DNA of 64,000 nt from Caenorhabditis remanei (taxonomy: Eukaryota; Nematoda; Chromadorea; Rhabditida; Rhabditidae). Of this stretch, positions 1 to 11,239 are shown in pieces. The notes under the pieces are model-generated. The model saw nothing but the letters and a program-made list of their open reading frames with translations, did no database searches and had not been told where the DNA came from. A program made the position numbers and the translations under genes. The first letter of the stretch is position 1; each line of letters opens with the position of its first letter. The stretch covers positions 23,870,001-23,934,000 of the forward strand of contig NC_071331.1 of the NCBI RefSeq assembly GCF_010183535.1. The letters run 5' to 3'.

Positions 1-1237
1 GTTGCTCACTTTTTACTGTTTCAAAATTTTTGGAAGTGTTGTATGTGTTTCACAGGGCTGATTCGAGTAGTACACTCTTTACTATTTTCATAAGGTCCAA
101 ATTGCGTTTTCTGACCTAGAAACCTTCAACAAGGCCACCAGAGATTTACCATATTTTTACTGTTTCAACATTACCCTCTAGAAAACCTCTAGTTAAGCCA
201 CCATAGGTTTAACAATTTTTCACTGTTTCAAAAATTCTTTATGGCAATAAAAACACCACTCTTCTGATGAGTTTGTTGGTCAACTTGCCCCAATATTTCG
301 AAACTACTCAAAATACAATATTTTGCTGGCCTAGAATTCTCTAGTTAGGCCATTTCTTTTTTTCACTGTTTCTAAAACTTTTCTGATGACAGTATGACCA
401 TCACATTCAATTGATCCATCCCGGTTGTTCGTTTGTTGGTCTAAAAAATCCTAGTCCTTCTGAACTTTCAAATGATATGGAAATCCAACTGCTAGGCCAT
501 CATCATGCGCGCCAAAGGCGCCCCAATTTTGAAAATGCGAAAATTCGCCATTTTCAGCCAATTTTAACGGCAAAAGTGGATTCAAAAACGCACCAAAGGC
601 GCCCCAGTCGCTTTTTCATTTCCTCAGTGTCGAAAATCTAAAATAAATCGTTTAAAATCGGGGTTTTGAATAAGCTTTTAAATTGAAAACGCGCCAACGT
701 CACGCCAGAATTCCGAAAATGCAAAAATTCGTCAAAAATTGATTCAAAAACGCACCAAAGATAGCCCTGCCGCTTTGAGTTCTGAAAATGCAAAAATTCT
801 CCGTTTTTAGTCAATTTTAGTGTCAAAAATCGACTCGAAAACAAGATAAAGGCACCCCAGAGACTATAAATTTTGAAAATGCAAAAATTCTCTGTTTTCA
901 GTCAGTTTTAGCGTCAAAAATCGACTCGAAAACGCGCCAAAGGCGCCCCAGCCGCCTTTTCATTTTCTCAGTGTCAAAAATTTAAAATAATTCGTTTTAA
1001 ATCGGGGTTTTGAATAAGATTTTGGATTGAAAACGCGCCAACGTCACCCCAGTTTTAGCTTCGAAACTTTACATTTTGAGCTGAAAATCAAAGCCAACAA
1101 AACTTACCGTTTCAAAAATGTCTCTTAAAAAAAGAAAAATTTCTGAAAATTAAGAAAAAACTATGATTCAACAGTTTATAGTGTTATTTCAAAACTAATT
1201 AAGTTAATAATGAATTAATTAATCAAACTTCTTCCAG
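1..1237. other. Probable intron of gene A, repeat-rich
   Basis: No credible coding exon is visible. The stretch ends in the acceptor CTTCCAG at 1231-1237, which opens the terminal exon of gene A, so most of it is probably that gene's last intron; any earlier exons lie before the window. It contains scattered ACTGTTTCA motifs (1-400) and, from about 490 to 1060, degenerate copies of a sequence around AAAACGCGCCAAAGGCGCCCC. The short open frames at 411-641 and 638-844 consist only of this repeat. Confidence 0.6.
490..1060. repeat. Degenerate minisatellite (AACGCGCCAAAGGCGCCCCAG type)
   Basis: About five irregular copies of a unit containing GAAAATGCAAAAATTC, then CAATTTTAGCGTCAAAAA, then AACGCGCCAAAGGCGCCCCAG. 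The same unit recurs at 3370-3960 in intron 2 of gene B and as scattered single motifs near 54830, 55970, 56045 and 57905-58420, there in both orientations. Confidence 0.75.
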
Positions 1238-2310
1238 GAGCCTCAACCGGACCTCATCTTCCACGTCTCAATCTCAATCCTCCGCGCTTCAATCCCATCC
1301 AATATGGAGTCCCAAATCCTCTCAACGCTGCACGCCCTCCAACCACCACCACCGAACAGGATCACGACTCATTAGTCACCGCATTGCTCAACCACACGCC
1401 TCGAAACTTTGCGAACTATCAAAATGGCCCATGGGACAATTACTATCAGTCTCCAAGACTCGTCAATAACGCTCCACTGCCTCCAGTGAATGTCAGAGCG
1501 ATGGAAAGCGAGTTGCAAGCGGTTTCGAATAAGCTGGAGGCTACGGTAAAGGAGATGGATCAGATGAAGAAGGCGCATAAGGAGGATATGGAGAAGTTGA
1601 GGAAGGAGATGGAATCTGGAATGTTGTCTGCACGTTCGGAACCATCAATTCATAGTTTTGATCAACTTGACGTTCAAGACCGGTCATATATTACTCCGTT
1701 TCATTTCCACCATTGTAGGCCCACCTCAGGAGTCACCTATCAAGCTGAGGAGGAATCTTATGATCCGTACTATAATCGATCATCTTCTCCAAGAGCGCCG
1801 AAATACAGATACGAAGGTTGGCGGATGTCGGCTGAGAAAGAAGAAGCGTTTGCGAGAGCTTTTAGTGGGCTTTCGGCTTCAGGTCAGGCTCCGGTTCCAA
1901 GAGGTAAAGCTCCAGCTCCAAATCTCCAAAAAAAGGCTCTAAGAGGTAAAGCTCCAGCTCCAAAAGCTCAGGCTCCGCAAGCTCCGCCTCCAAGACGTCA
2001 GACTCCGCCTCCAAGAGCCCCAACCCTGGAAGACAGCGTCCGTGAATATTTTGAATATGCGGATCAGCGTGAGAATCAATGCGCAGAGATAGCAGCAGCA
2101 AGAGCAACGTTGGCGGCTCCACCAGTGGCTCCAGAAGAATCGGCTCCAGAAGCCACGGCTCCACCAGCGGCAGATTCGGAAGCGTCGGTGGCTCCAGAAG
2201 CAGCTCCAAAAGAATTGGCTCCAGAATCACCAGCCGAGAATCTCGAATCGTCTGGCAGCGATGACTCGTGGAGCACCATCACTTCGGATAGTGACTATCA
2301 AGATGCTTAG
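1238..2310 (+). CDS. Gene A, terminal exon: coiled-coil plus Pro/Ala-rich protein with C-terminal WSTI motif
   Basis: The exon follows the acceptor at 1236-1237 and is open from 1240 to the TAG at 2308-2310 (about 356 codons). The first two bases complete a codon split by the upstream intron (phase 2), and the 5' part of the gene is outside the window. The start is a Pro/Asn-rich segment, followed by a short coiled coil rich in Lys/Glu (roughly 1500-1640), then a Ser/Tyr-rich stretch and a long Pro/Ala low-complexity region with repeated KAPAP and APEA units (1890-2230). The tail is acidic and ends with SDDSWSTITSDSD. The W (codon 2269) is 13 residues from the end, preceded by acidic residues and followed by I at +3, a LIR-like arrangement shared with genes B, F and G. 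No enzyme domain is seen. Function unknown; an adaptor or cargo of the autophagy system is inference only. Confidence 0.75.
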
Positions 2311-2320
2311 ACGCCTCTAC

Positions 2321-2760
2321 AGTAATCCCAGCATCTGTAAATTCACACCAAAGTCTCGTAAATCTACACTGACTTCTGTAAAACTACATTCGTGTAGTTT
2401 TACGGTGATTGGTGTAGATTTACGGTGATTGGTGTAGATTTACGAGGGCATTCTTAAATTCTCTTATTTTTGTGTTTTTGTACAGTAACGCTCGTAAATC
2501 CTCACTAACCTTTGTAAATCCACATGAGTATAGAATTACGATGGTTAGTGTGGATTTACGAGATTCTTATTCAAATCCTATTATCCAATTCTCTTTTCTT
2601 TTTTGTTTTTGTACAGTAACCCAGATTCTACCATTGTTATCTTCAAATTCTTATTGTTACTGTAACCCTCGTAAATCTACTCGAACCTCCGTAATTTTAC
2701 AATTGTAGATTTACGGTGCTTTGTGTAGATTTACGAGATTCCACGTTTTCAAATTTTTAC
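2321..2760. repeat. GTAAATCTACAC-type degenerate repeat in the 3' flank of gene A
   Basis: The motif CGTAAATCTACACT and its complement AGTGTAGATTTACG recur every 25-40 bp. The same motif fills the 3' flank of D (21120-22200), the intron of E (22490-22660) and both arms of the inverted repeat around exon 1 of F. It lies between the stop of A and its probable poly(A) signal at 2805, so it may be transcribed as 3' UTR. Confidence 0.7.
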
Positions 2761-2804
2761 ATTCTTAATACTACATCAGGGACTGCCTTTTCCATTTATT
2801 GTGC

Positions 2805-2947
2805 AATAAATTCAAAATTTTCACTTTTTCCCGCCATTTTTTAAACTATACTAAGGTTCAGTTGGTCCTTTGCTAGTACCTACTCATTTTTTGTATTTTT
2901 GATGTATTTTTAACAGATTTTCAACAAAATTTCAGTCAAATTTCAGC
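2805..2947 (+). promoter_or_regulatory. A-to-B intercistronic region
   Basis: AATAAA at 2805-2810 is followed by two TATTTT motifs (UAYYUU class) near 2896-2913, then TTTCAG at 2941-2946 directly before the ATG of gene B at 2948. The AATAAA-to-ATG distance is 143 bp. This is the layout of a nematode operon junction with SL2-type trans-splicing. Seen: the motifs and spacing. Inferred: operon function. Confidence 0.5.
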
Positions 2948-5900
2948 ATGGAAAAGCTATCCGAATCGTGTACCGCATTCGAAAAGTTCAAGGATGCGTT
3001 GAAGCAAGGAGGCGATAAGAAAACTAAGGAGATACAGCAGTATACGAAGACGTAAGCTTCTAGAATTCTGAATTCTGAAAAATCGATTTTTGATTTTCCA
3101 GGTACTCGGCACACGACGATTTGGAGGTGCAACTCAAGTCTGCAATCAGCCGACTCCAGTTGGCAGAACACTACAAAAAGTCGCAAGAGATTACTCATAA
3201 GATTAAAGAAGACGGGTTCCGTGAGACTATTGCTGAAAGGGATCAGACGATTGAGTACCTGATGAATCAGTTGGCTCAGAAAGGGTGCAAGACCTGCAAG
3301 AGTTCGGAGAAGAGTGAGAAAAAGTAGGTGTTGGTAGACTTTTTCAAAAATTCAAGTAAAAAAATTGACTCAAAAACGCGCTAACGACGCCCCAGAGGTC
3401 AAGAATCTAACTTTTGGTCCGAAAACGCGCCAACGGCACGCCAGAATTCCGAAAATGCAAAAATTCGTCAAAAATTAATTTAAAAACGCGTCAAAGATGG
3501 CCCAGTCACTTTGAGTTCTGAAAATGCGAAAATTTGCCATTTTCAGCCAATTTTAACGTCAAAATTTGTCTCAAAAACGCGCTAAAGGAGCCCCAGACGT
3601 TTTTTTTCCTCAGTGTCAAAAATCTAAAATAATCCGTTTTAAATCGGGGTTTTGAATAGGGTTTGGATTGAAAACGCGCCAACGGCACGCCAGAATTCCG
3701 AAAATGCAAAAAATCGCGAAAAATTGACTCAAAAACGCGCCAAAGATGGCCCAGTCGCTTTGAGTTCTGAAAATGCAAAAATTCTCCGTTTTCAGTCAAT
3801 TTTAGCGTCAAAAATCGACTTGAAAGCGAGCCAAAGGCGCCCCAGAGACTATAAATTTTGAAAATGCAAAAATTCGTCATTTTCAACTAATTTTAACGTC
3901 AAAACTCAACTTAAAAACGCGCCAATGTCACCCCAGAATCCTAATATCCACTAAGATCGTCAGGTTATCGTTTTTTACCACCAAAAAGCGCCAAATGGCG
4001 CCCCAGATCTTTCAGTTTGTTGTTTTAGCACATTTTGAGCTCAAAAGTTAAAAAAAAAGCCTACCCTAGCCTAGCCTTCTATTATCAACAAAAATTATAT
4101 ACCGTTTCAAAAATTTCCCTAAAAAATCTTGTATATTGGTCCTTCATTCATTTCAATATCAATGGGCCTACTATCCTAATCTCAGTTACCCTAAAACTTA
4201 CTGTTTCAAAATTTCTAAAACCTCAGGAACATTTTATTCTGTATTCCTCAAATTCTATTATCCTGTGATCTTTCAACCATTTTTGCAATTTCTCTGATGC
4301 ATCGCTTGAATTTTGAATTCCAGTTTTGACAATAGTTACTGTTTCAAAATATCCAAATTATTTGACTGGTTTTCACCTTTTTTCAATGAGTTCTGATCAA
4401 CATTTCGATAATACTACTATTTTCCGCTTTCTAATACAATATTTTTCTTGAATTAAGGTTCTAGTACTATTCATTTATCAGATTTTTTACTGTTAGTAGT
4501 TTTGGGATACGGTTTTAAGTTTCGTTGGACTAATTGGTTTACCTTTTAAACAATTACAAATTTCCGGTTTTTTTTAACTAAACATTACTGTTTCATAGGT
4601 ATTTTTTCTTTATTGATACCATCATTCTTGAATAGTTCCATAATTCGTGAATTTGGTTATGTCGCAATCAGTTTCCAAACAGAGTTGAGCGGAATTCCGC
4701 CTTCCGTCTTCCGCTTTCCGCCACTTTTCTCTTTCCGCCTTCCGCTTTCCGCTCTCCGCCAAAAAATGTTTTATTCCGCCTTCCGCCTTCCGCCTTCCGT
4801 CAAAAAATTATCGCTTCCGCCTTCCGCTCCCCGTTTTCCGCCGATATTTTTTTCAATTCCGCCTTTCGCCTTCCGCTTTCCGCCCAAAAAATGTTCATTC
4901 CGCTTTCCGTCTTCCGCCTTCCGCCATTTCAAAAACCGCATTCCGCTCAACTCTGTTTCCAAAAAAAATAAAGTTCACTGTTTAAAAATTTAATCTTCTT
5001 TGTGAATTTTGGATTTCGACGTTAAAGTTTGTTGAAAAAGACGAAGTTTTGCAGAAGTCAGGCGCCGCGTTTTCAGACCATTCCATAGTTTTCTAAAATT
5101 CACTGTTCCATTTCCAGACTCAGCTTCTTCGCAGGATCAAAATCCACGGAGGCCCAAATTCAATCTGCCAAAACTGACAACTACATCAAATCTCTCGAAT
5201 CGGAAGTCCAAAATCTCAAAAAAAGTGTGAAAGAGAACGAGGAGTACTACGAGAACTCGGTGAGCAACTACGCCAAACAAATCCATGAAACCGTCAAATA
5301 CATGCATGAGCTTCGTTTGGATTACGAGGCGAAGGATCATATGTTGTGGAAGACGTTGGAAGAGCAGAAGAAGAAGATTGAGGCGATGGAGACGGAGCAT
5401 CAGAAGGCGTTGAATGTAATTGGAAAGCAGGAGTTGCAGTTGGAGGATCTTCGGAAGATAAGGGACGCCGTTGAGGATGCAGACGCCGAAAAGCTCCAGA
5501 ATTCGCAGAAGGATTCTGAATATCTCAGCTTCGACGTGGCACTTCTCACTCGTCAGTTGGAGGAGGCCAGGCAAGACAACCGTACCGCCCAAAAAGAGAT
5601 CATCGAGCTATCCGCTAAGCTTCTCAACAAGGAAAACGACCTGGAAACCGCTCAAAAGAAAATCGACGAGTTGTCCGATAAGCTTCTCGTCAAAGAAGCA
5701 GACGTGGATGATTTTCAACAGGAGATCGAGAATCTCCTTGAGGATATCCAAGAGCACAAAGCTCAAGAAGAGTTCCTAAACGAGAGCATTCAACGAATGG
5801 AGGCGGAGCATGCGGAGGCGATGCAAGAGTTGCAGGTGATTATCGACAAGCAGGATGATGACTTGGAGAAGTACCGGATGGAGGAGGAGAAGGAGGCAAA

Positions 5901-6054
5901 CGCCGTGGAGAGATACTTTGCGGGATTGAAGATTGATGAAGAAGGGGAACTGGAAGAGGAGGGAGAGAGAAGAGAGTCGGTCGATTCGGATGGCTGGAAG
6001 AAGTTGGATGAGAGTGATGGTAGTGATGTGGAGGAGGAGGTTGAAGCTAACTAG
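2948..6054 (+). CDS. Gene B: coiled-coil protein, 420 aa, C-terminal WKKL motif
   Basis: Three exons: 2948-3051, 3102-3323 and 5118-6054; introns are 50 bp and 1794 bp. Both junctions are phase 2 and rejoin in frame (ACG and AAA codons). The start is the ATG one base after TTTCAG, a likely trans-splice site. The product is almost entirely alpha-helical: residues 35-110 and about 120-380 show a heptad-rich Lys/Glu/Gln/Leu coiled coil with internal repeats such as LSAKLLNKENDLETAQKKI and LSDKLLVKEADVDDF. The acidic tail contains SDSDGWKKLDESDGSD, with the W (codon 5995) 19 residues from the end; gene F has the same motif at the same distance from its end. An alternative short form would stop at the TAG at 3325 if the second donor (AAA/GTAGGT) were not used. 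I do not recognise the family with certainty. Confidence 0.8.
3370..3960. repeat. Degenerate minisatellite in intron 2 of gene B
   Basis: Second block of the AACGCGCCAAAGGCGCCCCAG-containing repeat seen at 490-1060, with about six copies of the GAAAATGCAAAAATTC sub-motif. Open frames at 3506-3886 and 3652-3861 are repeat artefacts. Confidence 0.75.
4680..4955. mobile_element. hAT-like MITE with CTTCCG-rich interior
   Basis: The ends are inverted: CAGAGTTGAGCGGAAT at 4680 and ATTCCGCTCAACTCTG ending at 4955. A perfect 8-bp target duplication, TTTCCAAA, lies at 4672-4679 and 4956-4963. The interior is a degenerate microsatellite of TTCCGCCTTCCGC, an extension of the terminal GCGGAA motif. An 8-bp duplication with CAGAG ends fits the hAT superfamily. 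There is no transposase. It lies in intron 2 of gene B. Confidence 0.85.
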
Positions 6055-7104
6055 ATTTGGTAACATTCAACTTACAGTAATCGTTCTTTTTGTTCCCATC
6101 GCTTTGTGCTAACTACAGTAATCCCAAAATTGGAGATTTTCAACTGAGATCTGTTAGATTTATGAGCATTACTGTTTACCTGTTTCTCATCATTTTCTCT
6201 CTGTTTTACTCGATTCCTATCGTTTTTCCATGACTAGATTTGCTTTGAATTCCAGTTTTCTAGCGGTTTCTATTAGTTTTTGACTGATTTTTACTGTTTC
6301 AAAGATTTTTCAGAGAGTAGGCTAAACGTAGATGACTCAAAGTTGACTAATACTGTGTTAAAGCCAAATCTGAGACTATTTTTGACAGTTTTAAGCCAAA
6401 TTTTTCACTGTTTCACATATTTAGCTCTACTAAACAAGCCTAAAGTCAAGTTACTACCAATCTGCGCCAATTTCAACCAACTTAAGAGCTATTATAACAA
6501 ATTTTGGAGTAATTTTTCACTGTTTCAGATATTAGGCGAAACTAAATTCAACTTAGTCAACACTGCTATAGATTCGAAGAGTTCTAATCAGCTTTTGATA
6601 GATTTCAAGCTAATTTCACTATCCTGAATCAATTCTAACTCGTTTCTGGAGCTATTCTGATCGATTTTTGACTCAAAAATCACGTTTTTACATAGTTAGG
6701 CGAATCTAAACAGGCTCAAATTTCTAAACTAGCTGAAATATACCTATGTCATGAATTCAAGTTATTTATCTCTCATTCTCACCCATTTTTGACTCCTATA
6801 TCTCATTTTTGTTCTTTTTGAAAGTATATCTGAAATTTGTGCAGTTCGTAGTAATTTCAGATTGATTTTAAGCTATTTTTGACTCATTTTCACTCATTTT
6901 TCACTTCTCTATCTTATTTTTCTCAATTTTTGTGCAATTTTGACAATTTTTGTGCAATTTTCTCTAATTTCTGGGTTGCTTCTGACCCAGTGCTTCTCCC
7001 CAACCCGTCGTGTTGCTAATTCTCGCTTTAGAATTGTTCATCGATCTGTTATTTTCCAATCCCCCCATCTCAAATCACACCAATTTGCATATTGTGTTGA
7101 CTAC
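6055..7104. other. 3' flank of gene B
   Basis: No gene is seen. The stretch is AT-rich with ACTGTTTCA motifs, oriented forward, every 100-150 bp between 6170 and 6530. It probably represents the 3' UTR and downstream region of B, up to the AATAAA at 7105. Confidence 0.45.
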
Positions 7105-7217
7105 AATAAAGTATTGATTGATCTTCCTCCAATTTTTGATGTATTAGAAGGTTTCCACCCTTTTTAAATACTTTTTAAACGGTTTTTTGACATTTTTTTA
7201 ATCGATTTTTCAAGCGG
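7105..7217 (+). promoter_or_regulatory. B-to-C intercistronic region
   Basis: AATAAA at 7105-7110 lies 113 bp before the ATG of gene C. A TACTTT motif (UAYYUU class) follows in a T-rich stretch. The acceptor before the ATG is weaker (TTTTTCAAG, then CGG and ATG) than at the other junctions. Confidence 0.4.
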
Positions 7218-10200
7218 ATGACTACCGAATACCTACCAGCCGCCGAAATCGAGCAGGACGAGCGGCTGAGAAGAGATCCGAGTGTATTTCTGAAGGAGAT
7301 TAATGAAAAATTGGAGTTGCTGTTCAAGGAGAAGTAAGCATTCCCCCTTTTCATATTTAATTAATTTAATTTAATCCTCTAATTTCAGAGGTCTCCACTA
7401 CGGAAATCCTCTCTCCGGGGCGGCTGGAGCCGCGGAGGCCGCCAAAAAGAGCCAGTCGGAGCACTGGCAAGAGATCAATGAAAAATTGTTGGTGTTGCTG
7501 GGGAAGGAGTGAGTTTTTTTTACTGTTTTAGGTATCCTAAAGTGAAAAATCGCTCAAAGTTTTAATGTCCTGTGAAAAACAGGTCAAAGAGGACAGTTTT
7601 AACTCCGTATACTTAAAAATGTCTTAAATTTTGAAAATTTCTTGAGTTATAAGAATGCTTAGTTTTAAAACAGAAGAGTTGCAAAGTGTGCTAAGGCTTG
7701 AAATAGTGGTAAATGACTCAAAATTTTAATTTTCTGTAGGAATTACTACAATATTGGAATTAACAGTCAACTTTTTTACTTAACTTGTCAAATCTCACTG
7801 AAACAGTAAAAATATCTGAGATTTTGAAAATCTTAGTTTTTAAAACGGTTTCTTACCCCGAAACCGGTTCATTTTTCAAATTTTTTGGCAGAAAAAAATT
7901 ATTGTCAACCAGCCTGTCTCCCCCGCCTTCGGCGGTTGAGCCGGCTGGTCTCTCTTCATTCACGTCGTCATTGACTTTCGAACGTGCCCGCATGGCCGAG
8001 TGGTCTAAAGCGGCTGTCGCTGTCCAAAGCACGCCAGTTCGGTTTTGCCCGCTGGCTCAGTTTCTCTTCTCTTTCCAAAACCGCTGCGGACAGTGCCTCA
8101 GACAAACAGACAAACACCACTTGTCTTTTATATATAAGAATGATTTTCTAACTAATTTATAAAAAAATTTTGAAACAGTAAAAAAATGTGTTGAAATTTT
8201 AAAACTTTTCAGTTTTCAAACCGTTTTAAGCAGCTATAAAGACATTTTCAGGTAGACAATAAGAATTTTTCTGAAACAGTAAAAAAAAAAGACTCAAAAT
8301 TCCCAAATCTCATTGAAACAGTAAAAAACAAGTTAGAAATTTTAGAAATGCCAGTTTTTTGAACCGCGCTAACCTCATGTCAATTTTCTACCTAATTTAT
8401 AAAATCTCTTTGAAACAGTAGAAAAATGTGTTGAAATTTTAAAATTTTCAGTTTTCAAACCATTTCAATTTCAAAATCAATTAATTTTCTTTTAAAGTTA
8501 GTGTTGATTTAGAAAAATGTTTTTTTTAAGTTCTGGATTTGTCACTGAGCCGCAAAATTTTGGTTTTAAGCAGCTATAAAGACATTTTTAGGTAGAAAAC
8601 AAGTTTTTTTTCTGAAACAGTAAAAAAAATGACTCGAAATTACGAAACTAGAGAAATTTTAGTTCCAGGTAATTTTAAACAGTAAAAAATGTTTGAAATT
8701 TTTTAAATTATAGTTTTTGAACGGTATTAAACCTTGCCAACCCCAAAATCAGTTCACAAATAGGACGCCAATCTCAAAGTGACTCAAAAATATGTTTTAA
8801 GACGCACTCTCTGACTCGTTCGATCACCCGTAGGCACACGAAAAAAGTTGACCATCTCCGATTTGCCTATAATTTTGATCAATGATAGTATAAAGTGTTC
8901 TCAGTAAATTGGGGTACTTTTTGGCCGGGTTCGTCACCTAGGTACCTAGGAAAATCAAAAAATCGATATTTTTCGAAAATTTTTCCTGAAGTAGTTAGGT
9001 ATGAAATCTCAACGGGAAAGTATTGTAGACACTATTTTAAGCATTTTTTGTGTTCAGAAGAAAATTCCAGCTCAACACCTTCATTGTGAAAATTTTCAAA
9101 ATGTGTGGAATTTTAGGGTTTTTTTCATGAAATCGTTTTTATCTCGGCAGTGACCCGAGAAGACGAGGGTTTTTATTTGAAATTCGGAATCTACATAAAA
9201 TTTGGTATTGGAAACATGCTGTCCCTACTCGCATCCCGAGGACCGAAGTACGGTTTTTGGGGGAAGAATGAGAAAAACTGGGATTTTAATTTTCGAGGTC
9301 CTCCGGTAAATCATTTTTGATGTTCCAAAATTACGGTTTTTTAAGTTTTTTTATTCAATCATGTCATTTTTCTTCTGTCGTGACACAATTTTTGATTATA
9401 CCACGAAAAAATATTCGAAAAAATTGAATTTTTTGAAATTTTGAAATTTTTTTCTGAAATGAATTATTTGAACTGAAATATGAAGGATACCATTATAAAA
9501 GTAGGAGGATATGATTGAAACATAATTTAGGTTTATGAAACAACTGATTTCCATCATCGGGTCATCTGCAATTTACGTTTTCAAGATGAAATTCGGCGAA
9601 ATGCTCAACTTGGGAAGTTGATGCAAAGGAACTTCATACTTGCAACGTTATTCGACTGAATACTGTGTTGAATCTGACAGGAAAAGTGAGAAAACGATAA
9701 AAATTTGCTGGTATAGCAAGACTTTCAAAAAAAAGGACAAAATTAGACTCTTACATGTTCAATGGTTTGACCTTTTTTGGAAGTCAGAAAAGTTCTTTTT
9801 AGTCCTTTTTTTTTTGAAAATCTTGCTATACCAGTAAATTTTTATCGTTTTCTCACTTTTCATGTCAGATTCAACACAGTATTCAGTCGAATAACGTTGC
9901 AAATATGAAGTTCCTTTGCATCAACTTCCCAAGTTGAGCATTTCGCCGAATTTCATCTTGAAAACGTAAATTGCAGATGACCCGATGATGGAAATCAGTT
10001 GTTTCATAAACCTAAATTATGTTTCAATCATATCCTCCTACTTTTATAATGGTATCCTTCATATTTCAGTTCAAATAATTCATTTCAGAAAAAAATTTCA
10101 AAATTTCAAAAAATTCAATTTTTTCGAATATTTTTTCGTGGTATAATCAAAAATTGTGTCAGGACAGAAGAAAAATGACATGATTGAATAAAAAAACTTA

Positions 10201-10991
10201 AAAAACCGTAATTTTGGAACATCAAAAATGATTTACCGGAGGACCTCGAAAATTAAAATCCCAGTTTTTCTCATTCTTCCCCCAAAAACCGTACTTCGGT
10301 CCTCGGGATGCGAGTAGGGACAGCATGTTTCCAATACCAAATTTTATGTAGATTCCGAATTTCAAATAAAAACCCTCGTCTTCTCGGGTCACTGCCGAGA
10401 TAAAAACGATTTCATGAATAAAACCCTAAAATTCCACACATTTTGAAAATTTTCACAATGAAGGTGTTGAGCTGGAATTTTCTTCTGAATACAAAAAATG
10501 CTTAAAATAGTGTCTACAATACTTTCCCGTTGAGATTTCATACCTAACTACTTCAGGAAAAATTTTCGAAAAATATCGATTTTTTGATTTTCCTAGGTAC
10601 CTTGGTGACGGACCCGGCCAAAAAGTACCTCAATTTGCTGAAGACACTTGATACTATCTTTGATCAAAATTATAGGAAAATCGGAGATGGTCAACTTTTT
10701 TCGTGTGCCTATGGTCAGTTGATCGATGCTCGATCGACTCGGAGAATGCGTCTTAAGCGGTTATACAATTTTTTGAAAAGTATAAATCCATGTTTACAAA
10801 ATATTACGGTCAATTTTCTACCTAACTTATTAGATTTCAATGGAACAGTAGAAAAATGTCTTTAAAATTTAAAAATATAAATTTTTATTGCTTTAGAAGA
10901 CTGTGTTAACCCAAAATTAACACTTTTTATTCAATTTTTTTGTTTCAGACCGCCCCCACCTGCATCCCAAAGCCCTGTAGTCATTTCTTAA
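7218..10991 (+). CDS. Gene C: small helical protein, 92 aa
   Basis: Exons 7218-7333, 7389-7508 and 10949-10991; introns 55 bp and 3440 bp. All junctions are phase 2 and join in frame, and the stop is TAA at 10989. Exon 1 and exon 2 each end with a related helix, FLKEINEKLELLFKEK and HWQEINEKLLVLLGKE, cut by the intron at nearly the same place, so exon 2 looks like a duplicate of exon 1. The third exon adds only a Pro-rich tail of 13 residues. Gene E has a related first exon (helix ending MEFLLKEK, same splice phase), so C and E are probably paralogues. The large last intron carries a tRNA-like relic and a 2-kb palindrome. The least certain part is the short final exon, which rests on splice phase alone. 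Function unknown. Confidence 0.6.
7986..8060 (+). pseudogene. tRNA-like relic (class II, Leu/Ser-like A box)
   Basis: GCCCGCA is followed by TGGCCGAGTGG at 7993-8003, a perfect pol III A box with the D-arm of a Leu/Ser-type tRNA (GAGTGGTCTAAAGCG). The B box is degenerate (AGTTCGGTTTT near 8036) and no convincing anticodon stem or variable arm forms. I read it as a decayed tRNA or a tRNA-derived short element in the last intron of gene C. Confidence 0.4.
8797..10756. mobile_element. TTAA-flanked full palindrome (PALTTAA-like), 2 kb
   Basis: Nearly the whole segment is one inverted repeat. The left arm starts TTAAGACGCACTCT at 8797, the right arm ends with TGCGTCTTAA at 10756, and the axis is near 9760-9790. 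The arms are about 0.9 kb each and nearly identical inside, with more divergence in the outer 60 bp. TTAA at both ends suggests a piggyBac-type target duplication, as in the C. elegans PALTTAA repeats. There is no transposase. Open frames within it (8895-9089, 9640-9837, 10584-10865) are not genes. It sits in the last intron of gene C. Confidence 0.8.
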
Positions 10992-11099
10992 TCATCTTTT
11001 GTTACTGTTTCACCAATTTTCCTTACATTTCACACTATGCAATCTCGCTCTATTGAAAATCTCATAATTCCATTTCATTTTCCCATTTTTTACCGGTTC

Positions 11100-11239
11100 A
11101 ATAAATTATTTATCATGTTTTACCCCAAATTTGTTCTTTTTTACTTGAATGGTTTTCCCACCTTCTTGAATATCTACTGATCCTAATTTATAATTATTAT
11201 TTTAATTAATTAATTATCAACGTAGTTATCCAGTGGGAG
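11100..11239 (+). promoter_or_regulatory. C-to-D intercistronic region
   Basis: AATAAA at 11100-11105 lies 140 bp before the ATG of D. A T-rich stretch with TTTTTACTTG follows, and the acceptor TTATCCAG at 11225-11232 leaves only TGGGAG before the ATG. This matches an SL-type junction. Confidence 0.45.

Noticed and set aside
1862..2282. Leu/Glu- and Ala/Gly-rich minus-strand frames opposite gene A
   Set aside because: Shadows of the Pro/Ala low-complexity coding region.
3506..3886. 126-aa minus-strand frame with FLTLKLTENGEFLHFQNSK
   Set aside because: Product of the GCGCC minisatellite; the same peptide appears at 638-844.
4613..4993. 126-aa frame rich in FRLPPSA
   Set aside because: Encoded by the CTTCCG interior of the MITE at 4680-4955.
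7986..8060. Functional tRNA-Leu/Ser gene
   Set aside because: The A box is good but the B box is degenerate and no anticodon arm or acceptor pairing is convincing.
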